Positions 44,703-54,632 of a stretch of DNA of 64,000 bases are shown here, piece after piece. The position numbers and the translations under genes were made by a program. The stretch is taken from the NCBI GenBank assembly GCA_029858505.1, contig JAOUEW010000001.1, positions 1 through 64,000 on the forward strand, read 5' to 3'. Within the stretch, counting starts at the first letter, position 1. Each line of letters opens with the position of its first letter. This DNA is from Deltaproteobacteria bacterium. GTDB taxonomy: Bacteria > SAR324 > JACQKK01. A model generated the notes under the pieces. The model worked only from the letters and a program-made list of their open reading frames with translations. It was not told the origin of the DNA and made no database searches.

Positions 44703-44904
44703 AACAACACTCCTCCCCTGCCCCCTGCGGGGGCTTCCCCTCCCCTTCATGGAGGGGAATGATTCGCGTCCGGTGGGTTGGGTGCTTGTTTCCGTCCTGT
44801 CTATATATTCCGCGCGGATGAATCGAATAACCGATGGCTTCGAGTAAAGGGACAGGCACCGCAAGTGCCAGGGAGAGGTATGGTTGGGGAAAAGGGGTGC
44901 TGTT
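44703..44904. repeat. MITE-like intergenic repeat (family A), inverted and degenerate copy
   Basis: In the 408-bp gene-free gap between the Old Yellow Enzyme and mtnA. It is in the opposite orientation to the other copies: it opens AACAACACTCCTCCCCTGCC and closes GGGGTGCTGTT, with a small insertion near the right end. The rest of the gap shows no gene. Confidence 0.7.
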
Positions 44905-45013
44905 TCTCCAAAAAGAACCCCGCTGAGGGCATCTTACACCGAAGTGCAATAGCTGTTTCAGCGGGGAGCAAATATCGTTAAAACTTTCTGCATCACAAAT
45001 GGAGATAAAACAT

Positions 45014-46078
45014 CTAGGTCGGGCGTACGTGTTTCATCCCTGAAAAATTATATCGCGGTCCACGGTGCACGCCCTGTTCGGTGATGATGGCGGAGATCAA
45101 TTCCGCCGGGGTCACGTCGAAGGCCGGGTTCCACACCGGGGGGTTTCCCACCCCCATGCCCTGGGTGATTTCCTCTGGGCTGCGTTCTTCGATGGGAATG
45201 GACTTGCCGGAGGTGGTGGTGGGGTCCACGGTGGAGGTGGGAGCCACCACATAGAAGGGCACTTTGTGGCGGGCGGCGGAGATGGCCAGGGGAAAGGTGC
45301 CAATTTTGTTGGCGGTGTCTCCGTTGGCGGCGATGCGGTCGGCCCCCACCCACACGCTATGAATGTTTCCCCGGCTCATCAGCGAAGCCGCCATGTTGTC
45401 GCAGATCAGGGTATGGGGCACCTTGTGGCGGGCCAGCTCCCAAATGGTCAGCCGCCCCCCTTGCAGGCGGGGGCGGGTCTCGTCGGCATACACGTGAAAC
45501 CCCCCCAGTTTGTTGTGGCCATGAATCAAAGCTCCCAAGGCCGTGCCCAGGGCCCCAGTGGCCAGGGGCCCCGTGTTGCAATGGGTGATCAGCCGGGCTT
45601 CTGGCACCAGCAGGCTGGCGGCGTAGTCGGCCATTTTTTGGTCTTGGGTCACGCCGTCTTGGTGAATGGCCAGGGCCTCTTGCTCCAGCACGGTGAACCA
45701 GCCGGTTTCCGGGGCTTTGTTCCACACCGATTCCATGCGGTCCATGGCCCAAAACAGGTTCACCGCGGTGGGGCGGGTGGCCCGCAGCCGGGTCAGGGCG
45801 TCCCGGGCCCGGGGGTCGGCCTCGGATTTGGGGCGTTCCGCGGAGGCTTGCATGGCCACGCAAAAACCATAGGCAGCCGACACCCCGATCAAGGGGGCGC
45901 CCCGCACCGTGAGCGTGCGGATGGCATGCTCTACGCTTTCCAGGTCTTCCAGCACCAAGTTGCGTTCTTCCAGGGGGAGGCTGGTTTGGTCCAGCACGGT
46001 CAGCCGTCCCGCTTGGTAGGAGGCCACTAAATAAGGCGGTTGATGGGGGTACTGCACGCCAGCGATCAGTTGAGTCAT
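45014..46078 (-). CDS. mtnA: S-methyl-5-thioribose-1-phosphate isomerase
   Basis: Isomerises methylthioribose-1-phosphate to the ribulose form in methionine salvage. It is 354 aa. Family motifs: RGAPLIGVSAAYG, THCNTGPLATG (catalytic Cys), DNMAASLM and VGADRIAANGDTANKIGT (catalytic Asp), ending in FDVTPAELISAIITEQG. These residues separate it from the regulatory eIF2B subunits of the same fold. No other mtn gene is in the window. It is followed on the same strand by no gene; upstream is an ArgA-like acetyltransferase. Confidence 0.95.
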   Translation of the reverse strand: MTQLIAGVQYPHQPPYLVASYQAGRLTVLDQTSLPLEERNLVLEDLESVEHAIRTLTVRGAPLIGVSAAYGFCVAMQASAERPKSEADPRARDALTRLRATRPTAVNLFWAMDRMESVWNKAPETGWFTVLEQEALAIHQDGVTQDQKMADYAASLLVPEARLITHCNTGPLATGALGTALGALIHGHNKLGGFHVYADETRPRLQGGRLTIWELARHKVPHTLICDNMAASLMSRGNIHSVWVGADRIAANGDTANKIGTFPLAISAARHKVPFYVVAPTSTVDPTTTSGKSIPIEERSPEEITQGMGVGNPPVWNPAFDVTPAELISAIITEQGVHRGPRYNFSGMKHVRPT

Positions 46079-46115
46079 GGAGAAATAAACATGAGAGTAG
46101 GAAGAGAAAAAATGG

Positions 46116-47210
46116 TTATGGCTTGAAGTGAAGCCGAAAGGCTTTGGATGGCCGTAAAAAATCGTACCCTTTCTTCCAGCTTGTGGGAAGGGTTTCCCGG
46201 GGAACTTCTTGAAACCCCAGCCCCTGAAAGAAGGCCCACATGCGGGGGTCTACGCTCAGGGCAAACACGGCTTGATACCCCTGGCCGCGGGCTTGGTCAA
46301 TCAGCCGCTGGGCCAGTTCCTTTGCCCGCCCCCGCCCCCGGTAACGGGATAGGGTGGTGAATTGAGCCAATTCGGCTTGGTCTCCCTGGGGTTTCAGCCG
46401 GGCTACCCCCACCAAATCTCCCTCGATGTCGTAGACCCAATATTGATGGATGTGTTCCTCCACCTCGTTTTCTTCCACCGGCAGAATGCGGCCTTCCTCC
46501 ACCCCAGGGCGGATCAACAACATCAGGTTGGTAATGTCTTCTACCCTGGCTTGGCGGATGTGGGGTTGCCGGGTGCGGTTGAACAACACCCCCGCCCCGT
46601 CGTAGGTAAACACTTCTCGGAACAACTGGGTGGGTTCTCCATCCAGCAACACCAAGTCAGACACCCCCTGGGCCAATTGCCGCTCAATGAAATTCAGCAA
46701 TTCCGTTGAAACCTCTGGGGGTGGGGGGGATTTTCGCCAAGCGGCCAGTTCCTCGGCGGTTACATGGCTGCGGCCCAGGGCCTTTTGCCAGGGGGAGGTA
46801 TCCGGCAGCAGCAAAAACAGTTTGTGGGCTTCCAGGGCCTGGGCGGCTTTCCCCGCCAGGCGGTGGGCTGGGGAGGGATATTCCTGGCCGGCTTCCCGGC
46901 TGGTTAACAGAGGGGTGCGGCCTTGGGCCAAAATGGCCTTCAGTTCCCCTGGGTGGAGGGGGTGTTCGGGGGGAATCCATTGAAACCGGGTGCCCCGGGT
47001 GTTGGAACGGGCCACCAGCCCCTCCAGGGTGCCCTGGGGGTCGGGGGCCGCCAGCACCACCTGAATCCGGTAGCCGGTCAACACCTTGATGTCGGGCAGC
47101 AGCAGGGTAAACGACGCTGTTTCCGGCAACCCGATGACAAATACCTTGTCTCGGAACCGTTCCGCGTAGTGGGCCCATTCCAGGGCCTGAAACAGTTCCT
47201 TGCTTGGCAT
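46116..47210 (-). CDS. N-acetylglutamate synthase-like protein (degenerate kinase domain + GNAT)
   Basis: A 364-aa two-domain protein with the ArgA layout. Residues about 1-200 look like an eroded amino-acid-kinase domain: FRDKVFVIGLPE and LLPDIKVLTGYRIQVVLAAPDPQ align with the FRGKTFV...LLHxLGIRLVLVxGxRPQ block of ArgA, but the glycine-rich site is missing. Residues about 225-364 are a GNAT acetyltransferase (IRQARVEDITNLMLLIRP; RYRGRGRAKELAQRL), ending with the ArgA-like LPTSWKKGYDF...SKAF. I chose the ATG at 47210 by homology. It could make N-acetylglutamate for arginine synthesis. It precedes mtnA on the same strand. Confidence 0.72.
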   Translation of the reverse strand: MPSKELFQALEWAHYAERFRDKVFVIGLPETASFTLLLPDIKVLTGYRIQVVLAAPDPQGTLEGLVARSNTRGTRFQWIPPEHPLHPGELKAILAQGRTPLLTSREAGQEYPSPAHRLAGKAAQALEAHKLFLLLPDTSPWQKALGRSHVTAEELAAWRKSPPPPEVSTELLNFIERQLAQGVSDLVLLDGEPTQLFREVFTYDGAGVLFNRTRQPHIRQARVEDITNLMLLIRPGVEEGRILPVEENEVEEHIHQYWVYDIEGDLVGVARLKPQGDQAELAQFTTLSRYRGRGRAKELAQRLIDQARGQGYQAVFALSVDPRMWAFFQGLGFQEVPRETLPTSWKKGYDFLRPSKAFRLHFKP

Positions 47211-47306
47211 GGGAACAAAAAAAGAAAGGGTGGAAGAAACCGGCGGTGGATATAACCCTATGTACATCTAACCCAACCAGCGGGGGGGCCGCCATCCTTT
47301 TCCCCG

Positions 47307-47335
47307 TTGTGGTAAAACCTTCCCCCGTTTACAAT
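47307..47335 (+). promoter_or_regulatory. Candidate promoter for ftsH
   Basis: TTGTGG (47307-47312), a 17-bp spacer and TACAAT (47330-47335) form a plausible sigma-70-type promoter, 93 bp before the ftsH start and divergent from the ArgA-like gene. Confidence 0.45.
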
Positions 47336-47427
47336 AGACGCTAACCATTTTAACACGGAATTTCTGGGAGCAGGGGGGCCTAACGTGGCCCTGGGAGTTT
47401 CCGGAAAACCACTGCTGGAGAATCACC

Positions 47428-49248
47428 GTGAATTCCAACCTGAAAAGTCTGGCCATTTGGCTGCTGATTCTGGGCGCCCTGATGCTGTTGATCCGATCCA
47501 TGGGTACCGAGGCCCCCGCGGTTCAGGTATCGTACAGCGATTTCCTCCGCCAGGCCGAAAGCCGCAAGGTGGCCGAAGTGACCATCCGGGGGCAAGAGGT
47601 CTCTGGCCAGTACGACAACAACACCACGTTTGTCACCTACATTCCCAAAAATGCCGATACGGTGACCCAGTTGGTGGATTGGGGCATTCGGGTGAAGGCC
47701 GAAACCCCCGGCCAAGACGGTTTGTTCTTTGCCTTCCTCACCGGCTGGCTGCCTCTGATTCTCATCATTGGGTTGTGGATTTTTTTCATGCGCCAAATGC
47801 AGGGCGGGGGAAACCGCGCCATGAACTTTGGCAAGATTAACCTGAAGGCCACCCAGGGCAGCGAGAACCCCATCACCTTTCAAAACGTGGCCGGCATCGA
47901 GGAATCCAAAGAAGAGGTGAAGGAAATCGTGGACTTCCTCAAAGACCCCAAAAAATTCGACCGGTTGGGGGGAGAAATTCCCAAAGGCGTGTTGTTGATT
48001 GGCCAGCCCGGCACGGGAAAGACCCTGCTGGCCAAAGCCATTGCCGGAGAGGCGGGGGTTCCCTTCTTTTCCATCAGCGGTTCAGACTTCGTGGAGATGT
48101 TCGTGGGGGTGGGGGCCAGCCGGGTGCGGGATCTGTTTGAGCAAGGCAAACGCAATGCCCCCTGTATTATCTTCATCGACGAAATTGACGCCGTGGGCCG
48201 CCACCGGGGAACCGGCCTGGGCGGGGGGCACGACGAGCGGGAACAAACCCTGAACCAGTTGTTGGTGGAAATGGACGGCTTTCAACCGAACGAGGGCGTG
48301 ATTATCGTGGCGGCCACCAACCGGGCCGACGTGCTGGACCCGGCCCTGCTGCGCCCCGGCCGGTTCGACCGCCACGTGGTGGTGCCCCTGCCCGACGTGC
48401 GGGGCCGGGAAGACATTTTGCGGGTGCACACCAAAACCATGACCTTGGCCCCCGACACCGACCTGCAGGTGCTGGCCAAGGGCACCCCTGGGTTTACCGG
48501 GGCCGACCTGGCCAACATGGTGAACGAAGCGGCTTTGTGGGCCGCCCGCCAAAACAAAGAATGGGTGAACATGGAAGACTTTGAACACGCCAAAGACAAA
48601 GTGACCATGGGGTCCGAACGCCGCAGCATGGTCATTTCCGCCGAGGAAAAACGGGTGACGGCCTATCACGAGGCCGGGCACGCCCTGGTGGCCGCTTTGA
48701 TTCCAGAAGTGGACCCGGTGCATAAGGTGTCGATCATTCCCCGGGGGCGGGCCCTGGGGGTGACCATGCTGCTGCCCGCCGAGGACCGCCATAGCATGAA
48801 CCGCACCCAGCTTACCGCCCAGATTGCCATGATGCTGGGGGGCCGGGCCGCCGAGGAAATCGCCTTTCAACAGGTGACCACCGGCGCCGCCAACGACATT
48901 CAACGCTCTACCGAGCTGGTGCGCCGCATGGTGGTGCAGTGGGGCATGAGCGAAGAAATGGGCCCCGTGGCGTTCACCGATCGGGCCGGGCAGATGTTTC
49001 TGGGCCGCGACTTGGTGCAGCACAATCACGTTAGCCAGCACACTGCCCAGCGGATTGACGGCGAAATTCGGGGGATGATTGCCAGCTGTTACCAGCGGGC
49101 CATGACCTTGCTGAATACTTACCGGCAGGCGTTGGAAAAGCTGGCTCAGGAGCTGATTGAACGGGAAACGATTGACGGGGCTGAAGTGCGGGGAATTCTG
49201 GCCAGTCTGTATCCCAACCCCCCGGAACCGGCCCCGGAGAATTCGTAA
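47428..49248 (+). CDS. ftsH: ATP-dependent zinc metalloprotease FtsH
   Basis: A membrane-bound AAA+ protease of 606 aa that degrades unstable and misassembled membrane proteins. Two transmembrane segments flank a small periplasmic domain (about 5-125). Walker A is GQPGTGKT near 192, Walker [10 protein letters not shown], the second-region Arg fingers lie in RPGRFDR, and the zinc site HEAGH is near 414. It starts with GTG after GGAG at good spacing. cdaA and cdaR follow; in many bacteria folP lies between ftsH and cdaA, but here the gap is 231 bp without a gene. Confidence 0.97.
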   Translation: MNSNLKSLAIWLLILGALMLLIRSMGTEAPAVQVSYSDFLRQAESRKVAEVTIRGQEVSGQYDNNTTFVTYIPKNADTVTQLVDWGIRVKAETPGQDGLFFAFLTGWLPLILIIGLWIFFMRQMQGGGNRAMNFGKINLKATQGSENPITFQNVAGIEESKEEVKEIVDFLKDPKKFDRLGGEIPKGVLLIGQPGTGKTLLAKAIAGEAGVPFFSISGSDFVEMFVGVGASRVRDLFEQGKRNAPCIIFIDEIDAVGRHRGTGLGGGHDEREQTLNQLLVEMDGFQPNEGVIIVAATNRADVLDPALLRPGRFDRHVVVPLPDVRGREDILRVHTKTMTLAPDTDLQVLAKGTPGFTGADLANMVNEAALWAARQNKEWVNMEDFEHAKDKVTMGSERRSMVISAEEKRVTAYHEAGHALVAALIPEVDPVHKVSIIPRGRALGVTMLLPAEDRHSMNRTQLTAQIAMMLGGRAAEEIAFQQVTTGAANDIQRSTELVRRMVVQWGMSEEMGPVAFTDRAGQMFLGRDLVQHNHVSQHTAQRIDGEIRGMIASCYQRAMTLLNTYRQALEKLAQELIERETIDGAEVRGILASLYPNPPEPAPENS

Positions 49249-49479
49249 CTCGCCCCTGTCATGATTTGAATACGGCTTGAAAACATGGCGTAGCCAGGGA
49301 TGTTGCTGATGAACGGGGAGTGTGGAGGCAGGCCCAATAAAGCTCAACGCATTACCCAGCTTTTCTTAAGGGGGGTGGGAGAGATTGGAAAAAAATGGAC
49401 GATGGGATGGTCTCTGATCTTGACCTGTTCAATAAAATGCCTGTGGTGACTCAACAGACAACCCTAGGGAGGAAACGGA

Positions 49480-50295
49480 ATGTCTGAAAAACTGGTGAAT
49501 TTGCTGGCCACGATCCGCATCCCCGACTTTATTGACGTGGGGGTGATGGCGGTGGTGATTTACCGGTTTTTGCTGCTGATCCGCGGTACCCGCGCCATTC
49601 CCATGGTGATTGGCCTAACGGTGATTCTGGGGGGCACCTATGTGCTGGCCACGGTGTTCTCTCTCGACGCCACCGGCTGGCTGGTGGAAAACATGGTTAG
49701 TTCCGCCATGGTGATTCTGGTGGTGCTGTTTCAGCACGACATCCGCAACGCCTTGGCCCAGGTGGGGCTGATTACCATGCGCGAGGGCGCCGGGGTGTCT
49801 CGCTCCGACCTGATTGACGTGGTGGTGCAAACCGCCTTTGTGTTGGCCCCCCGGCGCATCGGGGCGTTGATTGCCATCGAACGGGAGGGCGGTCTTCGCG
49901 ATTTCATCGAAAAGGGCAAACCCGTCCAAGCCCTTCCCACCGTGGAAATCATGGAGGCCATTTTTCACACCTCATCTCCCCTGCACGACGGGTCGGTGAT
50001 CATCGACCGGCGGGGACGGCTGGCCGCCGCCGGCTGCATTCTTCCCCTCACATCCAGAAACCCCGTGAACGCCAAGATGGGCACCCGCCACCGGGCTGCC
50101 ATTGGCTTGTCGGAAGACACCGACGCGGTGGTGGTGGTGGTTTCGGAAGAACGGGGGCAGGTGTCGATTGCCATTCAAGGAACGATTTTGGAAAACCTAG
50201 ACAAAACCCAAACCCGGGCCAAACTAAGCGAAATTCTGAACCAAACCAAAAAGGCCGATGGAGCAGCCCAAGAACACCAAACCCAACCCGTCTGA
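49480..50295 (+). CDS. cdaA: Diadenylate cyclase CdaA (cyclic-di-AMP synthase)
   Basis: A membrane-bound DAC-domain enzyme of 271 aa that makes cyclic-di-AMP, which controls potassium and osmotic balance. Three N-terminal transmembrane helices precede the cyclase. The active-site blocks are present: LHDGSVII (Asp170) and GTRHRAAIGLSE. The usual DGA motif is DGS here (Ser172), a conservative change. Good ribosome site GGAGG before the ATG. It overlaps cdaR by 38 bp. glmM, the usual third gene, is absent downstream. Confidence 0.94.
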   Translation: MSEKLVNLLATIRIPDFIDVGVMAVVIYRFLLLIRGTRAIPMVIGLTVILGGTYVLATVFSLDATGWLVENMVSSAMVILVVLFQHDIRNALAQVGLITMREGAGVSRSDLIDVVVQTAFVLAPRRIGALIAIEREGGLRDFIEKGKPVQALPTVEIMEAIFHTSSPLHDGSVIIDRRGRLAAAGCILPLTSRNPVNAKMGTRHRAAIGLSEDTDAVVVVVSEERGQVSIAIQGTILENLDKTQTRAKLSEILNQTKKADGAAQEHQTQPV

Positions 50296-51283
50296 TTCGA
50301 CGGGATGGAAAAAAACCGGTTATTTCGGCTCCTGGTCACGGCTGGGGTTTTCGGAAAACCTCAACCTCAAATTGCTGTCGCTCTTTTTGGCGATTACCAT
50401 CTGGGGGTTTGTGGCGCCCCAGAAACGGGGCGAATCCACCGAGTTTAAATTTTTCACCCCCCTGGTGTTGAAAAACATTCCCCCCTCCATGGCCATTACC
50501 TCCGACCCCCCCCAGTCGGTGAATGTGCACCTGCGCGTGCCGCGCTATATTCTGGCCGATATTAACTCCAGCCAGTTTCAGGTGGTCATGGACCTGTCGA
50601 ACCAGTTGCCGGGGCGGTTCAATTACACCCTCGACGTTCGCAACGTGACCTATCGAAACGAAAAAGTGCCCGATGGGGTAGAAATTCTCCAGGTCTCTCC
50701 GGTGCAAATTCCCCTGACCCTGGAAGAAATGGTGAGCCGGCGGGTGCCTCTGAGAGCGAAATATTCCGGAACCCTGGCCAAGGGGTATGAAATTGAACGA
50801 ATCCGGATGATTCCTTCTACCCTGGAATTGATGGGCCCCCGCACCCGGATGGAACGGGTGAAGGAAGTGTTTATCAAACCGTTGGATTTGCAGGATTTGA
50901 ACGCCTCGGTGGAAATGCTGGCGGTTCCCGACTTGCCCCCGTTGTTCCGGCTGGCCAACCCCAACGAGCAATTCATGGCCGAGGTGGCGGTGGTTTACAT
51001 GCCCCAGCGGGTGAACCTGCAAAACATTCCGGTGTTGTTTGAAAACGCGGCGTATTCTTGGCGGGCCAACCCCACCCACATCAACGCCAAAATGATCGGC
51101 CCCGCCGCGGTGGTGCGGCTGATGAATGAAAAAAACGTGGTGGCGGTGGTGGACCTGAAAGGTTTGGAACCGGGGGAATACAAGGGTTTGGAACCCCAGT
51201 TGGAACTTCCCCCTTATGTGCGCATTCTGCGCCAATGGCCCAAGGTGGATGTGGTGATTTTGAAATCCAAGCGACAGCCCTAA
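50258..51283 (+). CDS. cdaR: CdaR/YbbR-domain regulator of CdaA
   Basis: A 341-aa protein with a single transmembrane segment near residue 40 (LLSLFLAITIWGFVAP) and extracytoplasmic YbbR repeats, such as VNVHLRVPRYILADI and VEILQVSPVQIPLTLE. CdaR binds and modulates CdaA at the membrane. The 38-bp overlap with cdaA implies coupled translation, although the N-terminal 30 residues in the overlap may not be conserved. Next is rng, 26 bp away. Confidence 0.85.
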   Translation: MEQPKNTKPNPSDSTGWKKTGYFGSWSRLGFSENLNLKLLSLFLAITIWGFVAPQKRGESTEFKFFTPLVLKNIPPSMAITSDPPQSVNVHLRVPRYILADINSSQFQVVMDLSNQLPGRFNYTLDVRNVTYRNEKVPDGVEILQVSPVQIPLTLEEMVSRRVPLRAKYSGTLAKGYEIERIRMIPSTLELMGPRTRMERVKEVFIKPLDLQDLNASVEMLAVPDLPPLFRLANPNEQFMAEVAVVYMPQRVNLQNIPVLFENAAYSWRANPTHINAKMIGPAAVVRLMNEKNVVAVVDLKGLEPGEYKGLEPQLELPPYVRILRQWPKVDVVILKSKRQP

Positions 51284-51309
51284 ATTCCACCCGTTTCCCC
51301 AAGACCGCC

Positions 51310-52812
51310 ATGAAGGAAATCATCATCAATAAAACATCCCAGGAAACCCGGGTGGGGGTGATGGAAAACGGCTTGGTGACCGACTTGTATCATGAGCGGG
51401 AGCGGGAACGGGGGGTGGTGGGAAACATTTACAAGGGCCGGGTGGTGAAGGTGCTTCCCGGAATGGAATCGGCCTTTGTGGACATTGGCCTGGAAAAGGC
51501 TTCGTTTCTGTATGTGGACGATGTGCTTTCGGACCCGGCGGTGTTGGATGACTACGAAGATGAAGAAGAAGGGCAGCTCAAAAAATCGAAGCGATTCCGT
51601 GAAAAACGCCAACCCATCACCCAACTGCTAAAAGAGGGTCAAGAAATTTTGGTGCAGGTGGCCAAAGCGCCCATTGGCACCAAGGGGGCCCGGGTCACTG
51701 GGCATATATCTTTGCCGGGGCGAAACCTGGTGTTCATGCCCACCATGGACAACGTGGGGGTCTCGCGCCAAATTACCGACGACCAAGAACGCCAGCGCCT
51801 AAAGGGCATCATTCAACGGCTGCGCCCCCAAAACACCGGCTTTATCCTGCGCACCGTGGCCGAGGGCCGCGACGAGGAAGAACTGAAGGCCGATGTTCAG
51901 TTTTTGGTCTCCCTGTGGGAAGACATCCGCCACCGATACAACACCTCCAAAGCCCCCGCCGAAGTATACAAGGACCTGTCCATTACCTACCGCATCATCC
52001 GAGACTTGGTCTCTCCGGACGTGAAACGGCTGGTGCTGGACGATGACGCGGAATACCGGGGGTTGAAAGAGTTTTTGAAGCATCACCTGCCCAGGTATTT
52101 GTCTGTGCTGGAATTGTATAACCGGAAAGAACCCGTGTTCGACGCCTTTGGAATTGAAGAGGTGATTGACCGGGCCATGAACCACAAAGTCTGGCTAAAG
52201 TCGGGCGGCTACTTGGTGATTAACCAAACCGAAGCCCTGACCGCCATCGACGTGAACACCGGCCGGTTCGTGGGCAAGGGCAGCCACGAGGAAACCATCT
52301 TCAAAACCAACCTGGAAGCGGCGGAAGAAGCCGTGTATCAACTGCGGCTGCGCAACATTGGCGGAATCATCATCATTGACTTCATCGACATGGAAAGCCA
52401 CGCCAACCGCCAAAAAGTGTATCAGGCCCTGAAAGATGAACTGAAGAACGACAAGGCCCGCAGCAAGATTTTGCAAATCAGCGAAATCGGCTTGGTGGAA
52501 ATGACCCGGCGGCGCGACCGGGAAAACCTGGAGCGGCAGTTGACCCGCCCCTGCCCGGCCTGCGACGGCACGGGCCGGGTCAAGTCGCTGTCCACGGTGT
52601 GTTACGAGCTGTTTCGCGAGCTGGACCGGCTGCGCCCCGCCAAATCCTCTGGCCCGGTGGTGGTGCATGCCCACCCCGACCTGGTGGAGTTCATTGAGCG
52701 CCAAGAAAAAAACCACCTGGGCCGGCTGGAGGAAAAACTGGGCGGCACCCTGTCTTTGAGGGTTCAAGACACCTTGCACCCGGAACAATACGAGATATAT
52801 GAGTTTTCATGA
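51310..52812 (+). CDS. rng: Ribonuclease G/E
   Basis: An endoribonuclease of 500 aa acting in 5S/16S rRNA maturation and mRNA decay. The S1 domain lies at about 38-130; the DNase-I-like catalytic part has AIDVNTGRFVGKG and GGIIIIDFIDM with the two catalytic Asp residues; and the zinc-link motif CPACDGTGR joins dimers. It lacks the long RNase E scaffold, so RNase G is the better name. I chose the ATG at 51310. It overlaps rluD by 14 bp. Confidence 0.94.
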   Translation: MKEIIINKTSQETRVGVMENGLVTDLYHERERERGVVGNIYKGRVVKVLPGMESAFVDIGLEKASFLYVDDVLSDPAVLDDYEDEEEGQLKKSKRFREKRQPITQLLKEGQEILVQVAKAPIGTKGARVTGHISLPGRNLVFMPTMDNVGVSRQITDDQERQRLKGIIQRLRPQNTGFILRTVAEGRDEEELKADVQFLVSLWEDIRHRYNTSKAPAEVYKDLSITYRIIRDLVSPDVKRLVLDDDAEYRGLKEFLKHHLPRYLSVLELYNRKEPVFDAFGIEEVIDRAMNHKVWLKSGGYLVINQTEALTAIDVNTGRFVGKGSHEETIFKTNLEAAEEAVYQLRLRNIGGIIIIDFIDMESHANRQKVYQALKDELKNDKARSKILQISEIGLVEMTRRRDRENLERQLTRPCPACDGTGRVKSLSTVCYELFRELDRLRPAKSSGPVVVHAHPDLVEFIERQEKNHLGRLEEKLGGTLSLRVQDTLHPEQYEIYEFS

Positions 52813-53758
52813 GGTGGTGGCGTTGGAGGATGACCGGCGGCGGTTGGACAGTTGGCTGGCCCTCCGTCCGGGAATTGTTTCTCGGGGCATGGCCCGCCGC
52901 CTGATCGAATCTGGCGTGGCCCGGGTGAACGGAGATGCCGCCCCGCCAGACCGCAAGCTTCACGCCGGAGACACCGTCACCTGGGCGGTGGACCCGCCCA
53001 AAGATTCGGGCCTCATTCCCGAACCCTACCCCCTGGAAATTCCCTTCGAGGACAACGCCTGTATTGTGGTGAACAAACCCGCTGGCATGGCGGTGCATCC
53101 TTCACCTGGTCATTCCACCGGCACCCTGGTTCATCACCTGCTGGCCCACGACCGAAATTTATCCTCGGTGGGGGGGGTGGCCCGCCCAGGCATTGTGCAC
53201 CGGTTAGACAAAGACACTTCCGGGTTAATGGTGGCGGCCAAAACCGATGAAGCCCACCACGCCCTGGCCCTCCAGTTTCAACAACACACCGCCCAGCGCA
53301 CCTACCTGGCCCTGGTGGTGGGCCGCCCCAAAGACAACAAGGGAACCATTGTATCCAACCTGGGCCGCGACCCCGCTCACCGCTTTCGGCGGGCCCCGGT
53401 GTCTCACGGCAAGCGGGCCGTGACCCATTGGCAGGTGGTCAAACGTTTGGGGCCCTTCACCCTGCTGCGGTTGGTGCTGGAAACCGGCCGCACCCACCAA
53501 ATCCGGGCCCACTTGGCGCACCAAGACTGGCCCGTGCTGGGAGACCCCCTGTACGGCAAAGGCCGCCATCGGGGCATGTCCCTTCCCCCCCCGGTGTTAC
53601 AGGGCATTGAAGCCCTGAACCGCCAAGCGCTTCATGCCGCCCGGTTGGAGTTCGCCCATCCCGTCACCGGGCAGCGGGTGGTGTGCCATGCTCCCCTGCC
53701 CCTCGACCTGGCGGGGCTGTTGGAAGTGTTGGAAAAGCACTACCCTAAAGCAGGATAA
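52799..53758 (+). CDS. rluD: 23S rRNA pseudouridine synthase, RluD/RluA family
   Basis: Converts specific uridines to pseudouridine; RluD acts on helix 69 of 23S rRNA. It is 319 aa. An S4-like RNA-binding N-terminus (about 14-70: RRLDSWLALRPGIVSRGMAR) is followed by the catalytic domain, with NKPAGMAVHPSPGH and the catalytic Asp in HRLDKDTSGL, then TGRTHQIRAHLA. The S4 domain favours RluD over RluA. It is coupled with rng by overlap. Confidence 0.9.
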   Translation: MSFHEVVALEDDRRRLDSWLALRPGIVSRGMARRLIESGVARVNGDAAPPDRKLHAGDTVTWAVDPPKDSGLIPEPYPLEIPFEDNACIVVNKPAGMAVHPSPGHSTGTLVHHLLAHDRNLSSVGGVARPGIVHRLDKDTSGLMVAAKTDEAHHALALQFQQHTAQRTYLALVVGRPKDNKGTIVSNLGRDPAHRFRRAPVSHGKRAVTHWQVVKRLGPFTLLRLVLETGRTHQIRAHLAHQDWPVLGDPLYGKGRHRGMSLPPPVLQGIEALNRQALHAARLEFAHPVTGQRVVCHAPLPLDLAGLLEVLEKHYPKAG

Positions 53759-53858
53759 ATCCACCGGACCTGAAAACATTCGTTCCGGCCAATGCCGCGA
53801 AAGTTTCTGTATTTCTATTTCTTGGGCGCGGGGAAAAAATTCTCAAAGGTCCTAACAC

Positions 53859-54572
53859 ATGAGAGCAACAGGGGTAAAACCATGGGTCTTGGGGCTGGTG
53901 CTGCTAACGGCGGCGGGCTGCTCGGAACCCCGTTATTCCAAGCCCACCTTTTGGGGTCAGGGAGGGGAGACCCCCCGGCGGGAAGACACCCCCAACGGAT
54001 TGAACCCCCTGGGGGGAGTAGAAGAATGCCCCGCGGGGGTGCGGGCCCCAAAAATGGTGAACCGGGTGCTGGTATCCAAGCCCCAATCGCTTTCGCGGAA
54101 TGCCACCCAAATGCTGTTGGAGTTAAAAGATACTTTAAAGTATAGTCAAAACATGAACATGGTGGATCAGATGTTGTTGTCTCCGGCACCCATCCTTTCT
54201 GTTGAAGATGCGTTGAAAGAAGGAAAGCGCTGCGGCGCCCTGGTGGTGTTGTGGGAACGCCCCTCCGGCCGAAACCTGGAAATGACACTGGTGGAATCTC
54301 CACCCCTGCCTTACCGGCGACCCATCCACGACCATCTGTGCCCCTTTGGCAGCAAAACGGAACGGATGGATATTTTGTATAACATCATGGCCGGGCTGGG
54401 GCGGCTGCAACAGGGCGAAACAAAAAGCGCCGGGGCTTTTTTTGACCGGGCCCAATGGGTGGATGCCTGCTGCTTTCGCTTTGTGCGGCGTCCCAACCGG
54501 GAAGGAGACACCAATATGGAAGCCTTTTGCGAGGTTCCTCTGTCTCCGGCCAAACCCGCTGGCAGGGGATAA
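53859..54572 (+). CDS. Lipoprotein of unknown function
   Basis: A 237-aa protein with a signal peptide and lipobox TAAGC (Cys21). No family is recognised. The mature part is poorly structured at first (FWGQGGETPRREDTP), then has an alpha/beta pattern with VEDALKEGKRCGALVVLWERP, and a C-terminal stretch with several Cys (VDACCFRF, AFCEVP). It lies 60 bp before a TPR protein in the same direction, so the two may act together in the envelope. Confidence 0.6.
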   Translation: MRATGVKPWVLGLVLLTAAGCSEPRYSKPTFWGQGGETPRREDTPNGLNPLGGVEECPAGVRAPKMVNRVLVSKPQSLSRNATQMLLELKDTLKYSQNMNMVDQMLLSPAPILSVEDALKEGKRCGALVVLWERPSGRNLEMTLVESPPLPYRRPIHDHLCPFGSKTERMDILYNIMAGLGRLQQGETKSAGAFFDRAQWVDACCFRFVRRPNREGDTNMEAFCEVPLSPAKPAGRG

Positions 54573-54632
54573 CGGGTCCAGAGCACCAAGAAAAGGGAAG
54601 GTTTTCCTGGGGGGAGACCAGGGCAAAAAGAA

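Noticed and set aside
44221-44847. 208-codon + frame after the Old Yellow Enzyme
   Set aside because: It overlaps that gene in another frame and runs into repeat DNA; no coding signature of its own.
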